From: Orbilia blumenaviensis
Lineage: Eukaryota; Ascomycota; Orbiliomycetes; Orbiliales; Orbiliaceae
Reading direction: 5' to 3'
Length of the DNA: 64,000 nt
Assembly: GCA_036872755.1 (NCBI GenBank)
Contig: JAVHNS010000012.1
Span: forward strand, 1-64,000
The notes under the pieces were generated by a model that searched no databases, was not told the DNA's origin, and saw nothing but the letters and a program-made list of their open reading frames with translations. The translations under genes were made by a program, and so were the position numbers. This document shows, in pieces, positions 46,184 through 58,336 of the stretch. How positions within the stretch are numbered: position 1 is the stretch's first letter; each line of letters begins with the position of its first letter.

Positions 46184-48596
46184 ATGTCCTCCCGAAAAGA
46201 AGAGATCCTCGCAAAGCGAGCCAAACTCGAGGCTCTTAAACGCCAGCGTGAGCTGCGGAGAGACCAGTTCTCAACCTCTAGATCAGGCGAAACTGAGGTA
46301 AGCCCTCACTCACTCTTGCTCTCTCCCCTGTCGTCCTCCTGCCCCCTGATGTCTTGATCACCAATCCCCTCTATAAACCCACCCCCCAATCACTCAAGCA
46401 ATAGCTTTATAATATATTCGCATTCATATAAATATAAGCATCCTGCATTTTCCTCCCCCTTTATCACCAAACAATATAAACAAAAAAAATTATATACACA
46501 TATATATATATATATTAAAAAAAATAACCAGTTCGCATCTCCACAAGCAATCCGCGGCCCCGCCCGTCTCGACGACCGAATATCCGACATAGACAGCCTC
46601 ATCCACGAGATCATCGGTGAAGGCAGACCCGGTTCTGCAGGCCCCTCCAGCAAGAAGAGTATCAGTAGGCCTACCTCTGTGCTGAGTGCCGCCGAATCGA
46701 ACGTCTCCGAACAGACTTCCGCTCAGTACGCTATTCCCCAGTATGCCAAATATATAATCCGTTGCGCAAACCCCCCTCCTAAACAAACCACCCCTCCTCT
46801 TTAAACTCCCACTCCAATTGGACCTTTAAGAAGGAAATGGGATAAGCTAACTGGTTTTAAAACTATATAGTACCGAATCCTCGCAGCATACGGTAGCAAC
46901 AATATCCCACCAAGTCCTGACCACCGTCGCTCCCCGCGTGATCTATGACGCTCCACCGGCAGCAACAAAAGAAATAGTAACATACAGCAAACAAGTCCAA
47001 ACCACCGAATCATGGCTATCCACGGGCGTGGGCACCGACGAGATCGAGGGCGATGCCGAAGGCGAACCGTCCACCCGCACAAAAACCGATGAAGAATTAA
47101 AAGACCGTATCCGTGAACTGGAGGAAGAAATAGCCGCTTTACAATCTAGAGAGGCAGAAGCTGCAGATACGCTTCAAGATGGAGTGGATTCCAAAAAGGA
47201 AGCATATAAAGTTCGAGAACTCGACGATGATGAGAAGCACGTAATCACCTCTACCGAAGAATTCGCAGACTTTATCGAACGCAGCACGAAGGTTATGGAA
47301 CGAGCGCTGGATCAGGACTATGACATCCTAGCAGACTACGGTCTCGGCCACTCGACTACAGACGAAGACTCCGGTGGACGCAAAATCAAAGAAACAATCC
47401 AATTCTACTCCGATCGCTGGTCGAAGAAGAGAATAGTCAGCGATATCCACTTCTCGCCGAAATTCCCGGAGTTGGTGTTAGCGGCGTACACCAAGAACCC
47501 GTCCGCACCGCATGATCCTAACGGATTGGTGCAAGTATGGAATTTACACCTGCACGACAGACCGGAATACATCTTCCACGCACAGTCCGACGTCCTAACC
47601 GCCCGTTTCAGCCCTTATCATCCGAACTTGATAATTGGCGGCGCATACTCCGGTCAGGTACTGATCTGGGATACCCGCGCGAAGTCACAATCGGTCCTAC
47701 GCAGCCCGTTAACAGGCTCAGGCCATTCCCACCCGGTATACAGCGTTCAAGTGGTAGGCACACAAAACGCGAACAACATAGTCAGCTGCTCAACAGATGG
47801 ACTGGTATGCGGCTGGTCGATGGATATGCTTGCGAACCCACTGGAGGTGTTGGAACTTACATCACCAAGCCCCGGAAGAAACGATGATCTCGCACCGACG
47901 TGTATGGCGTTCCCGTATTCGGATCCTACATACTTTTTGGTGGGGACGGAGGAAGGTGGGATATACCCATGTCATAGATATGACCGTGCTGGTGCGAAAG
48001 CCGGTGTCGAGCCGAGGATTTCGTATAGAGGTCACGCGGGACCTATCATGGCGATTGATTTCCATCCTGTCAGGGGGCCGGTGGATTTCGGGGATCTGGT
48101 GCTCTCGGCGAGTTTGGACTGGTCTGTAAAACTGTGGAAGGCTAGACCGCCGGCTGCTACCGCTACAGCTGTTGTTCCGGGCGCGCAAACTATGGTGGCG
48201 ACTCCGTTGATGGACTTTGCGCGTGAAGATGTGGTGTATGATGCTAAATGGTCGCCTGTGAAACCTGGAGTGTTTGGACTGGTGGACGGCGCTGGAAGTT
48301 TGGAGGTGTGGGATCTTACGGTTGATGTGGAGGTTCCCGTTGCGAAGGTTTCGCCGACGGTTAGGGCTGGTGCTACTTCGTTGCTGACCAGGAGTTTGAA
48401 TAAATTGGCGTGGGAGGAGACGGATGGGAGGAGGATTGCGGTTGGAGGGTTGGATTCTACTTTGACTATCTTTGAGGTTGGGAATGAATTGGGGGGTGTG
48501 GAGGGGGTTAGGGGGGATGAGTGGGGGAGTATGAAGAAGTTGATTGGGAAGGCGGAGAGCGGGGGTGGGGTTTTTGGCAGCGGGGCGGGGAATTGA
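46184..48596 (+). CDS. Cytoplasmic dynein intermediate chain, 682 aa
   Basis: Exons 46184-46297, 46532-46740 and 46871-48596. The protein links the dynein heavy chain to light chains and dynactin for minus-end transport along microtubules. The N-terminal charged helix (SSRKEEILAKRAKLEALKRQ) is the dynactin p150-binding coiled coil. The motif YSKQVQT near residue 145 fits an LC8 light-chain site. A second acidic coiled-coil stretch (EELKDRIRELEEEIAALQSR) follows. WD40 repeats fill the C-terminal half (VLAAYTKNP, VQVWNLHLHDRPEYIFHAQS, LIIGGAYSGQVLIWDTR, SCSTDGLVCGWSMD, LSASLDWSVKLWK). The overall length fits fungal IC1/IC2. The C-terminal 45 residues are Gly-rich. Confidence 0.93.
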
Positions 48597-49538
48597 TCTT
48601 CTGGAATGATTAATATCTTTCTCCCTTTTTTGGTTTCTGCTGTCGTATATTAGTGTTGATTTCATGGCGTTAAGTTGGGTATCTCTTTGTTGTTTATATC
48701 ATGATACTTTGGTCCGTAGCCTCTCAAGATTAGGTAGCTAGACTGGTTTATCGAGTTTAGAACCCCCCCTTCCCTTTTAATTGACTAAGCTGAGAGCTAC
48801 ACAAACCATTGAACTACATTATATACCCGTCCATGGCCACAATTTTCATAATTCAGTCGACAGGTCTAACGGGATATCAACATAGATATCCGATTGATGT
48901 TCAATTACCATCTATATCCACACTGTAAGAACAGAGTAAAAAATATAAAAATAGAAGAATTAACAACCGAAAAATAAAAAACAGAAGAAAGCGCTCCCGT
49001 GTATGATATATATATACCCTAGGTATCCACATTTATACATAAAACGAAGAAGAGGAGGAGGAGGAGGAGGAGGAGGAGGAGGAGGAAGAACAAAACAGGG
49101 AATAATAATAATAATAAAGAATTAAGCCCCATAAGAAAAAGAATAAACAGGATCTTTATAAAAAATATAAAGAGAGAGAAAAAAACAAGCGCTGCCATAT
49201 GCACCCGCGTTATGATGCCCCCGCCGTTATAGTATACATGTTACATAGAAAGACAAAAGTTTGACAGAAAGGTAGGGATGTGAAAGGGAGGTAGATGTAT
49301 GTAAACACGCCTTTTTCGTTCGGTGCATAAAGAGAAGTGATATCGGGGGGAGGATATTATATCTAGTATATAAATATCCGTCGAAAAGCTTGAACGAAAA
49401 AAAGAGGGCGGTTTCTGTAGGGAAATATCGGAGGTAGGGAGGAAGGTGGAAGTGGTATCTCGATCTTGTAAACGATAAAAAAAAAGATTCGTTCTTGGTA
49501 TAATATGATTAACAAAAAAAAAAAAAAGAGTTAAAAAA
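48597..49538. other. Convergent intergenic region with AGG microsatellite
   Basis: 940 bp between dynein IC and PTC7. It includes a (AGG)n run at about 49051-49087 and several A runs. No gene is supported; the minus frame 49241-49837 is mostly PTC7 in the wrong frame. Confidence 0.5.
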
Positions 49539-50463
49539 TTACAACCGAGGAGACGGAGCCCCTGGTCCGCCGCCACCAGGAAGCCCACGTAAGTGATCAG
49601 CTGCAAAAGCAGAGATGGCTTCCTCCTTCTGAGGTGGTGGGACTTCTTCGGCTGGTGGGGTTTGAGGTGGTGGAGGGGTGGTGGGTGGTTGTTGTTCTGG
49701 TGCTTTTGGTGGCTCGGGCGCTGCCTCGATCTTCTTATCAGAATCCTCGGCTGGCGCCTCCGCCTTATCGACCTTAGGAGCTGGGATAGCCCACTATATT
49801 TCCCATAAGTTAGTTTAATCCAATTGGAGATAGTCAAAAAAAAAGACTAGGAAGAATATAAGGATGCGACCAACCTCAACAACTACACAGCAAAGCACAC
49901 AGATATCATCCCTCTTGCCCCCGTGGTAGACCTCCCCGGGGAAATACCTCCTAACCTCCTTCGCGAACGGCCCATCAATCTTGCTATTGACACTCATATC
50001 CTTCGCCTTCGAGGCAACCTTCTTCGCAATGGTCGTTTGGATCGATGGTTTGTCTCCATCCTCGTCCACAAGTCGCGATAGATCCTGTCCGGTTTGTATT
50101 CCATGGTCTGGGGTTTCCACCCATCCACCTGCAGCAACCATTTCATTTGATACCAGCCGTAATACGTCTTGAGCAGATAAGTTGTCCCAAAGCCCGTCGG
50201 TAGCAAATATCAGTACATCACCGTGCTGGAGGTCGTGAATGTCGACGTGAGCGTCGCGAGGCCTGTCGCTAATAGGCACAGGGCCGCCGAATTTGCGTGC
50301 CTGTTCAATAACCTCCAATGGGATGACCGATAGTTGAAACGGGGTGTTGAAAGCATGTGTCTGTGGCTGGGAGGTATGATGAACCCTACCACCGCGGAGA
50401 ATGACGAAGCCGGAATCACCCAGACTATAGAGATGGTAGAAGTCAGCATCAATGGCGCCTTAA

Positions 50464-50497
<34 letters not shown>

Positions 50498-51824
50498 CCC
50501 TCCATCTAGGTTATGGTGAACGTACTTCGCAGCTTCAATTGTTCCGTCTGGCTTGGCGATTCCGACGCAGGCCGTGCTTCCTCCACCTAGTACATTCGGA
50601 TTACTACACGCTGAGATGTAACCAGCTTCGATCAACATATCCGCCCTCATCGGTACCTCCGCGTGATATGATATCTCGGCCATATCCTCGCAGAGTGTAT
50701 GTGAGAAGTCCGCAGAGTCGATTCCGCTCATCGAATACCCTCCAACACCGTCGGCCTTATCCCACCAAACAAAAAAAAATCAGCATCATTCTCCCAAAAA
50801 AATAAAATCATAAGAAAATATGAGGGAAGAAAAAAATAAAAAAATAAATCGGAATAATACATACCACACCAAATGCTACAGCCCCGGTATCACTAACCCG
50901 GCTGACAAAGAAAGCATCCTGCCCAGTCTTCGGCCGTCCCTTCTTCCTCATGGCCCAATCCTCCTCAAACGAAACCCGTTTGTACGGACTAAAATTGAAC
51001 GTATTGCTAGGATCCCATCGCTTGGATTTCGAAACATAGGAAACGCTAACGCCGTATTGAAAGAATTTACTGACGTTGGGATCGGAAGCATCGGTTATGA
51101 CGGTGGATTCGGTTGCATTGGTGGGGATGGGAGGGGATTCAGGATCGGCATCGGTGGCACGGTTGGTGTAGGACGGACCGGGGGATGGTGTGCCTTGGAG
51201 GAAAGGTGGGAGGAGGGAGGATTGGAAAAGATTGTTCGGGTGGACGCCTAGTCGTGAACCTGTCGAAGAAAGAGAAGAGGAAGAAGGTCTTGAAGGAGAT
51301 AGAGAGAGCGTATGAAGGCTGTTTTCAAGCGTATGCCGTGAAGGGAAATGGTCTCTTAGATCTCGGGCGGCAGCAACAGTGGCTTGCCGGGATAAGGACG
51401 AGAGCGCTTTGGAGGAGCGAAGGGACGAACGAAGCATTGTCGTCGGATGGGTGGGGTATGATACCGGCAGCAGCAGCGACGACGAGGACGGATCCTCGGA
51501 GAGAACGTGGTCGTGGTCAGAATTAGAGGAATAGTATAGATCTCCGTCGCAGTGATACCCGTCTTTATCGTCGTCGTCGTCGTAATCGTCGTAATCGTCG
51601 TAGTAATCGTCGTAGTAGTCGTCGTTATACTTCTTGTCGTTATAATTAAGGTTGTTGTTGTTGCCGTCGAAAAAATAGTCGGCGCGACTGCGGCTGCTGC
51701 TGCTGTTGTTTTTCCGGTGCAGGTCGAAGACAAACCTCTTTCGAGACGAAGAAGAGGAAACAGAAGAAGAAGAAGAGGCTTTCTGGGTAGGACTGCCCAA
51801 CGCGACAGTGGATCCGGCCGCCAT
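49539..51824 (-). CDS. PTC7: PP2C-type phosphatase, PTC7-like, 664 aa
   Basis: Exons 51824-50865, 50755-50526, 50424-49875 and 49793-49539. Metal-dependent Ser/Thr phosphatase. The PTC7 subfamily acts in mitochondria in yeast and dephosphorylates coenzyme Q biosynthesis proteins. Core motifs are GQDAFFVS, GVADGVGGYSMSGIDSADFS (metal site), GGGSTACVGI, ANLGDSGFVILRGG, LIFATDGLWDNLS and KRDDICVLCCVV. The N-terminal 320 residues are mostly low complexity, with Ser runs, an Asn run and an Asp/Tyr block (near residues 67-87) encoded by tandem GAY/TAY codons. The C-terminal exon adds a Pro/Glu-rich tail (PPTTPPPPQTPPAEEVPPPQ) beyond the usual catalytic end. The start is the only ATG before the conserved part without intervening stops. 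Confidence 0.88.
50467..50497 (+). repeat. T31 homopolymer in a PTC7 intron
   Basis: 31 consecutive T on the plus strand (A on the coding strand) inside intron 2 of the phosphatase gene (50525-50425). Confidence 0.95.
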
Positions 51825-52659
51825 TTAGCAGACCATTCTCGCAGGAGAAGAGGAAACTCGGGTGGACGGAGGAAGAAGAGTAAAAAAAAAAGAAGAAGGG
51901 AGCTCGTTCGAATTGACGGGTGGCTGAGATATAGACTATCTAATCGATCTTGTGATATCAATGAAGGGACAGGCACGATGATGATGGATGATGGATGGAA
52001 AAGAGAAGGGACAGACACGACGAGGGAAATGGAAGTATGTATTGTTTGGGGATGGATGCAGCCAAGGACGGACCCGCCTCCATCCATTGCTCAGCTTTGG
52101 CTGGCTGGGGGACAGGCTGTGGGAAGGGACCTAACTAAGCTGGCTGGCTGGAGATTGTGTGCGGCCTGCCAGCCAGCCATGCATTTTATTGGTTTCATTG
52201 GTTTTTTAACCCGAACTGCGATCCAGCCTTATAATTAAGCATGGTTAGTTAATATCGTGTTATACCCGAGGAGCCTAGATTCTCTGGCACCTGATCGGAT
52301 ACAATACAATACAATACAATACAATACAATACATATCGGTTCCATTCGGATTCAATTGAATTGTGAACTGTGAGTTTTTTATTTTTATTTTTTATTTTTT
52401 GGTATCGTATCATATCGTATCGTACCGTATATATTGCACAGTCGAGTCAGTCGAGTCAGTCAGCAGCAGCAGCAGTAGAAAGCACGTGCATATAAAGCCA
52501 GCAAAGAAGTATCGCAGAACCAGACCCCAGGCGCCTCAATTCAACCACAGAAGAAGAATAATGATAGTAGTAGTAGTAGTAGTAATAGTAGTAAAAGTAG
52601 CAGTAGCAATAAAAGAAAGGCAAAAAGCTTATGGACTTTTTTTTTATAACATCAATTGA
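51825..52659. promoter_or_regulatory. PTC7 upstream region with ATACA and TAG repeats
   Basis: 835 bp between the PTC7 start and the 3' end of YOS9. Two CCAAT elements (ATTGG on the plus strand near 52189 and 52199) stand about 370 bp upstream of PTC7. A pentanucleotide array (ATACA, about seven units) lies at 52298-52333 and a TAG-rich stretch at 52566-52612. No gene is supported here. Confidence 0.5.
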
Positions 52660-54537
52660 TCAAAGTTCATCGTGCTGCCCCCCCTCCTTCTTATCCTTCG
52701 TCTTCTTCTCATCCTTCAACTCCTTCTGCTGCCTTTCCTTCTCCTTCCCCTCGTTGACCTTCTGCTCATACGCCTTCCTCAGCTTCTCCTTCTCCTCCTT
52801 CAACTTCGCCAGCAGCTTCGGATCAATATCAATCTGCCTCCCCGCCTGTTGCGCCGCCTCAGCAATCCTCGCGAAAGCCTCAACATCCACAATCTCAACC
52901 CCCTCCGGCAAATTCTTCAACATCCTCGCATCCAATTCCATCTCCTTCACCATGACCATCTTCTCCCTACCATCCTCCCCCGTAACGATGAAAGTATCAT
53001 CATCCTCCCCTCCCTTCTTCTGCCCTTTGCTTCGAACCTTATAATTCGGTTTCGCCGTATACTTCTTCCCATCATCCCCCACCCCCCTCCAACCCCTCCT
53101 CCCGACGGTAGCTTCCCAAATTCCAGCTCCTTCTTCTCACTCTCAACCATCTCCAGCAAAGCCTGTAGGTTCTTCTCCCGTCGTTCCTTCTCAGCGCGGT
53201 ATTCCCTGATACGCTCTTCGTTCATAACCTCCAAACACTCGATCTGATTCGCCCTGCTCTCCGCCGGCGGCTGAAACGCCGCATCACTGCACAGTCGCGG
53301 TGTATATATCACCATCAAGTAACAGCACGTCGTGACTTCCTTAATAAACCCGATCCGATCCTGCGACGAATGTGGCGAACAATGATACTACAATCACACA
53401 CGCACACACACAGCAAATTAGCTTCACAATAAAAAAATAAAAAAATAAAAAAAAAACTAAGGTAGTGTATATATAGAGAGAGGAGGGGAATATATATATA
53501 ATTACCTGCAACTCAATCCTCCTCTCCTTCCCCGTAATATCACACAACGTCCCCCCCCGCAAGCTTCTGCACCAAATACTTCGCCTCCCCATTAGCCGCC
53601 ATCTCCATCACCCCCCCATCACGCGGCATATCCAACTTCGCATCCCTATCCGGCGCCGCCGCCCTCCCCAGTATATAACTAGCAGAATGAGGATCCTCCA
53701 CCGGCGGTAAAGCCGGAACTCCACCCGCCGGCGGCAACTGATGAAACTGCTTGATATAATCGTTATAACAAAAACTATAAGACCACCATCCGGAGATAAA
53801 ATACAAACAACTCCCTTCCATACCCTTCAACAGCTCGGTTCCTGAGACGGTCGCGCGAGCTAGTTCTTTATCTTCCTCGGATTTGTTTTTTTTCCGTTCT
53901 GTAGCGTTGAGCTTTGGGGGTGGTTGGACTATGGGGATTGAGCATAGGTATCGTCGTTGTCCCATCATCATTGCTTCGTAGATTACTTCTCTACCGCCGC
54001 TGCTGCTGCCGTCGGCGTTACCTCCTCCAGCTCCTCCACTGTTACTGCCACTACCGTCATTACGTCCATTTGGATTCTTATCGTGAACGACGACGGATGA
54101 GTCTGTAGGGTCTGTACTGGGCGCTGTGGACGATGATGATGATGATGATGATGTAGACACCTGTTGTAAATCTCGTAATGACATAGAAGCTATCTTGCGA
54201 TCCGCTTCTTCTTCCGTGATGTATGAATCCAGCGTATCTGGGAAGCGTACTTCGTACTAATATTTATTCATTATTATTATATTATATTTCAACATTAGCA
54301 TTTCTTTCGTCGTGTGAGTGACATCATCTTATCTTTAACCAAAAGCTACTCTTTAAAAGAAAGAAAAGAAAAGAAAAGAAAAGAAAAGATAGACTGAAAG
54401 AGAAAATAATATAAACATACCTGTGGATACGCCAAAAGGTCCTCATGGACGCTAAACATGGCGCCGGTCGTGTGCAATCGCATCGCGAACGTAAGCAGTG
54501 CCGTCGCCGCACCCGCCGGGGACGATAACCGGACCAT
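52660..54537 (-). CDS. YOS9: OS-9/YOS9 ER quality-control lectin, two G-run frameshifts
   Basis: Exons 54537-54421, 54256-53506 and 53387-52660. YOS9 binds trimmed N-glycans on misfolded proteins through its MRH domain and delivers them to the Hrd1 degradation complex. Seen: an N-terminal hydrophobic signal-like region (MVRLSSPAGAATALLTFAM); MRH elements GQRRYLCSIP near residue 140, CLYFISGWWSYSFCYNDYIKQ, YLVQKLAGG, TLCDITGKERRIELQ and YHCSPHSSQDRIGF; a coiled C-terminal region; and the ER-retention end HDEL. Two single-base frame breaks occur. A G8 run (53551-53558) has one base too many. A G5/G6 region (53076-53087) has one too few. Exons 2 and 3 are 751 and 728 bp, each one base off the in-phase length. 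Read literally, the protein stops soon after KLAGG. Either these are homopolymer assembly errors or the gene is broken. Confidence 0.8.
54356..54389. repeat. AAAAG pentanucleotide microsatellite in YOS9 intron 1
   Basis: About six units of AAAAG in the first intron of the YOS9 gene (54420-54257). Confidence 0.85.
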
Positions 54538-55487
54538 CCTGACGGAAACCGCTAACTAGCTCTCAAAGAAGGGAACAAAAATCAAAAAAAAATCAAAGGT
54601 GGGTATCAATGTCGAAAAAAAAAATTAGTAAGAAGGGAGGGGGAAAAAAGAGAAGCTGAAGCTTTTTTTTAGTTCGGAACAGTCTATTGCATCGTAGGAG
54701 TTCGAAAGAAAGGGCGCCACCAGATGAAAGATGATGTCGAGAAGATGAGGTCTGGTTAAAGTTGCTGGGTATTGATTGTTGCGGGAGAATCCATCAATCA
54801 ATTTGGACATCTTAAACGTGGCCGCAAGCCAAACTGCCTGATTACAACACCACCACTAACAGGTACAGTTCCTATCACCAGAAACATCAACATCAACATC
54901 AATAGAAACTCCCCTCCAATTAGTTCTGCTTAGTCCCCCTTTCTATAGACGCAATTGATGCTATAATTATAAATTGGAAACTCGTTCAGTCATTTAAAGA
55001 ATAATAAGTCAGTAATTTTTGATTTTTTGGTGTAAAAGTACATCTGTATTGTCTGAGCAGACAGTTTAAACGATAGAGACAAGTTAGTAACAACGACAAC
55101 AACAACAATAATAATAAACGCGAAAGGAAAGAAAGTGCCTGGAAATATTACAAGGAGGGAAGAGAAAGAAGGGAAGAAAAAGGCAAGACGAAGTGTTAAC
55201 TAAAAGCACAATGGTAACATGTAACAAAGCGGAATTTCAAAAAAAAAACAAAGCATCGACGAAAGCCGCCATTCACCTCCATGATCAATCACACGAACTG
55301 CGGGAAACAGACAGAAAAAAAAGTAGAAACAAACGGTTTGATAAATTGAATACAATATATGAAGAAGAAGAAGGGGAAAAAAATATGCTCTCTCTCGCTT
55401 CACCCCCATTCGCACTTCTGTGCCAGTTGAATCAATCTTGTCAGTGCCACTACCATCACTTCACGCCCCGGAATAAAAGTCACCGGA
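54538..55487. other. Intergenic region YOS9 / ARS2
   Basis: 950 bp: the YOS9 upstream region and the ARS2 3' flank. It contains CAACAT/ACAACA-type short repeats near 54883-54903 and 55095-55110. The open frame 55193-55597 runs antisense into the ARS2 3' end and is not supported. Confidence 0.45.
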
Positions 55488-58336
55488 TTAATAATCCAGT
55501 TCCTCTACTTTTGATTCCTTGCCTGCCGATGCATCCAAGTCCATATAGCTCTTCAGACTTCTACCAGCAGCACCAGGGTCGTCTTTCCCAGGAGTAGCTC
55601 CCGCGCTAGGTGTGCCACCCGCAGAGACTCCGCCCCCGGCTGCCATAGCTGCCTGGAATCGCCCTTCACGCTCACGCTCCCTTTCAGATCGATCTCTTGT
55701 GTCTCTACCACCCGGTCTTGGATATGGTGATGGTCTGGAATTCCCTTGTAATCCACCCCGTCGTCTTTGAGGTCCAACACCACCTCGATTCGGCGACCCT
55801 GGGCGTCCTCCCATTCCGGGAATATATCTGTCAACTCCTGCGGGTGTAGGTCCCAACCCACCAGCAATGTAGGGATCAGGATACTGTCCCGCCTGATACG
55901 AGTATTGTCCTATAATGTTCCTGCCGTCGATGCCTCCACCGGGTCGGGGTGGCAATCCGCCCATCATTCCACCACCTATCCCATGACCGCTTCCCGAAAC
56001 ACCACTCTCTGGTTTAGGTGCTGTAATATGGAAGGGATCCATGACATAGGCATTCAACAGTTTGATTTCCTGTTCAATACCACCCACAAACTCTGGATGA
56101 CGCTTGGTCATGTGTTTTCGAACAAACTCTTCGGACTTGAAGAGCTTGGTGCAGTCCTTAACACGGCAGCGGAATTTGCCCTCATCCTCCTGTTTGATAA
56201 ACTTGTTGGTCTCGTCATTAAACGCACTCTCTGGATCCTGGGCCCCTAGTTTCCTCGTTTCAACCGAGTCTGGCGTTAAAAACAATGTGATGCGATCTCT
56301 GAGATTCTTGACCCATTTTTCCGATCCAGGGTGCAGTGTTTTAGCGGTCCCATCAGTATTGGCGGGCAGTGGTCGTCGGATATGACCTCCCGGACACCTG
56401 CGCACCAGCTCGTGGATCGAATCCGCCTCAGTAAAACAGTAGTAACAGAAAGAAAAGACCCGACGTAGGTACTCGACGGCGATGTCGATCGTACGTTTAG
56501 CCCGTTCTAATTCCTCATCAGAAGGTAGGTCGTCTTCAGCCTCGCCGTCCTCGGGTTCTTCTTCCGGTTCGTTGGCTGCTTTCTCGGCCATCCTCCTCGC
56601 CATAATCTCGTCAACTTTAGCAAGGATCAGATCCCAGCCTCTGTAGCCCGCGAGGTCACCATTCTCATCCAACATCATATCCTCGTCCATGTTGTTGTTC
56701 ATCGCCTGCTCCAGTTTCAAAACAACGGCTCTGACGCGATCGACTTCGCTAATGATTTCTTCCGGAACACTCATGATGTCGTGGAGCATCTTTCGAGTGA
56801 GAACTTTCGGGGGGTTATGAACACCGACGTGAACCACGAAATCGCCCTTTTCTTCATCATGAATACGCTCCTCATTAAGAAGTGCTGCCGCAGCCTCTAC
56901 CGTACCTTCGCTGACACTCGCCGGGTCAATGAGGATCCACCCAATACGATGGAACTTCTTGTTCGGATTCGGGTCTCCAAGCGAAAGGTACTGGAAGCCT
57001 TGAACAGTCATAGCGAGCTATTCGAGCCGAAGATTAGCGATATAGTCTAAAAGCGATGATGAAGTCTACACACCTTCTCCAAATTTTGTCTCTTCACAGT
57101 GGGTGAGACGGTTTTAATAAGCAATGCAGGGCGGTCAAGCGAATCATCCCGAAGGGCACCGGTTCCAGAGGAGACCGCCGGAAGAACATCTTCGCTGGGC
57201 TCTTCCATAGATTCGTCCTCTTTGCTCCCATTCGGCTCAACTTTGCCATTAGTTTGAGCTGTGATATTGACTTTAACACCTAAGTCAGCTCCGATTAGCA
57301 CCACAGCCCAGAAATAACAGCCAAACGCCCAATTTGCACTCACCCTCCTTTGCATCGGCGAGCCAATTGTCCCACCTCCCAGACTTCAATTCATCAGCCC
57401 AGATCTTCCATTGTCCTTTCCTCCATTCCAAAGTCTTAGCCCTCCATTCATCTCCTTCTCCCTCAACATATCTCTCCCTGAACCATTCCTCATCTTTATG
57501 GCTCTTCACAAACAACTTCGCAACTCTCCCATTCAGACCATCCTTGTAAGCCTCGTATTTTTCCTTCATAGTTGAATCAGTCGCGTACTTGGATTTCGAA
57601 GGTGCAGAACTCGGCGTGCCGCTCCACCACTCGCTAAAACTGGCGTATGGAACAAGATAATCAAAACCGTGTGGGTCTAGTAGAATTGGTGCCATGGCGT
57701 TCCCCCCACCACTACTGGGTGCGTATGTTCCATACCCGCCGCTGATGTTTGCTGGCATATATCGATCTCCATTCGCACCACCGGATTCTCCCCGACCCAT
57801 CGGCGGAGCGCCGGCATATCCCTGAGGACCACCTTGACCGGGAATATAGACATCCCCAGCAGGCCCAGCACTTCCGGCATATCGTCCTGGTGGCCCACCG
57901 CCGCTTCCGGGCGTATAACGGTCGATATTCGGTGGAGAACGCGAACGTGGTGGTGGCCGACGACGTCCTAATTGGTAACAGATCTCAAAGGTCAGTTACA
58001 AACAAAATACCACACTGCAACCAGACCAAAACACGTGATTGATCCCCACGATCTCCAATTCGGAGAGAGAGAGAGAGAGAATGGAAGAGTGGAGGGGAAT
58101 TGAATATCCAGTAAGTATCGGTACAAACCTGGAGATCTCTGGCGTCTGGTTCCATCGGTAGCATAATCGTCTTCTCTTAGTCTTCCATAATTCGACTCGT
58201 GTAGTTCGTGGGACGGCATCCTCCCGCGTGAGCTATCACGTGGATCACCAGGACCCCAGGCCCTACGTTCGCGTTCGACTCTTGGATCGTGACGGAACGC
58301 CTCCGGAGAATTGCTGCCGTAGTATGGGGCAGACAT
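55488..58336 (-). CDS. ARS2: ARS2/SERRATE homologue, 855 aa
   Basis: Exons 58336-58129, 57967-57344, 57279-57074 and 57017-55488; all joins are in phase. ARS2 (Pir2 in fission yeast) bridges the nuclear cap-binding complex to RNA-processing and decay machineries. The N-terminus is Arg/Gly/Pro-rich (RRRPPPRSRSPPN). A conserved helical region (WKIWADELKSGRWDNWL) follows, then the RRM-like FQYLSLGDPNPNKKFHRIGW. The Cys-rich VFSFCYYCFTEADSIHELVRRCPGGHIRRPL comes next (shown in two parts: residues of the C-x2-C type and the RCPGGHIRRP motif). A C2H2 zinc finger reads FRCRVKDCTKLFKSEEF with KHMTKRH behind it. The C-terminal 150 residues are Gly/Pro/Arg-rich and end EELDY. The last intron is short (57073-57018) and uses the third AG. 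Confidence 0.9.
58063..58080. repeat. GA microsatellite in ARS2 intron 1
   Basis: Nine GA units inside the first intron (58128-57968) of the ARS2 gene. Confidence 0.8.

Noticed and set aside
47862..48665. 267-codon minus-strand frame opposite dynein IC
   Set aside because: Low-complexity shadow of the coding strand; no supporting feature.
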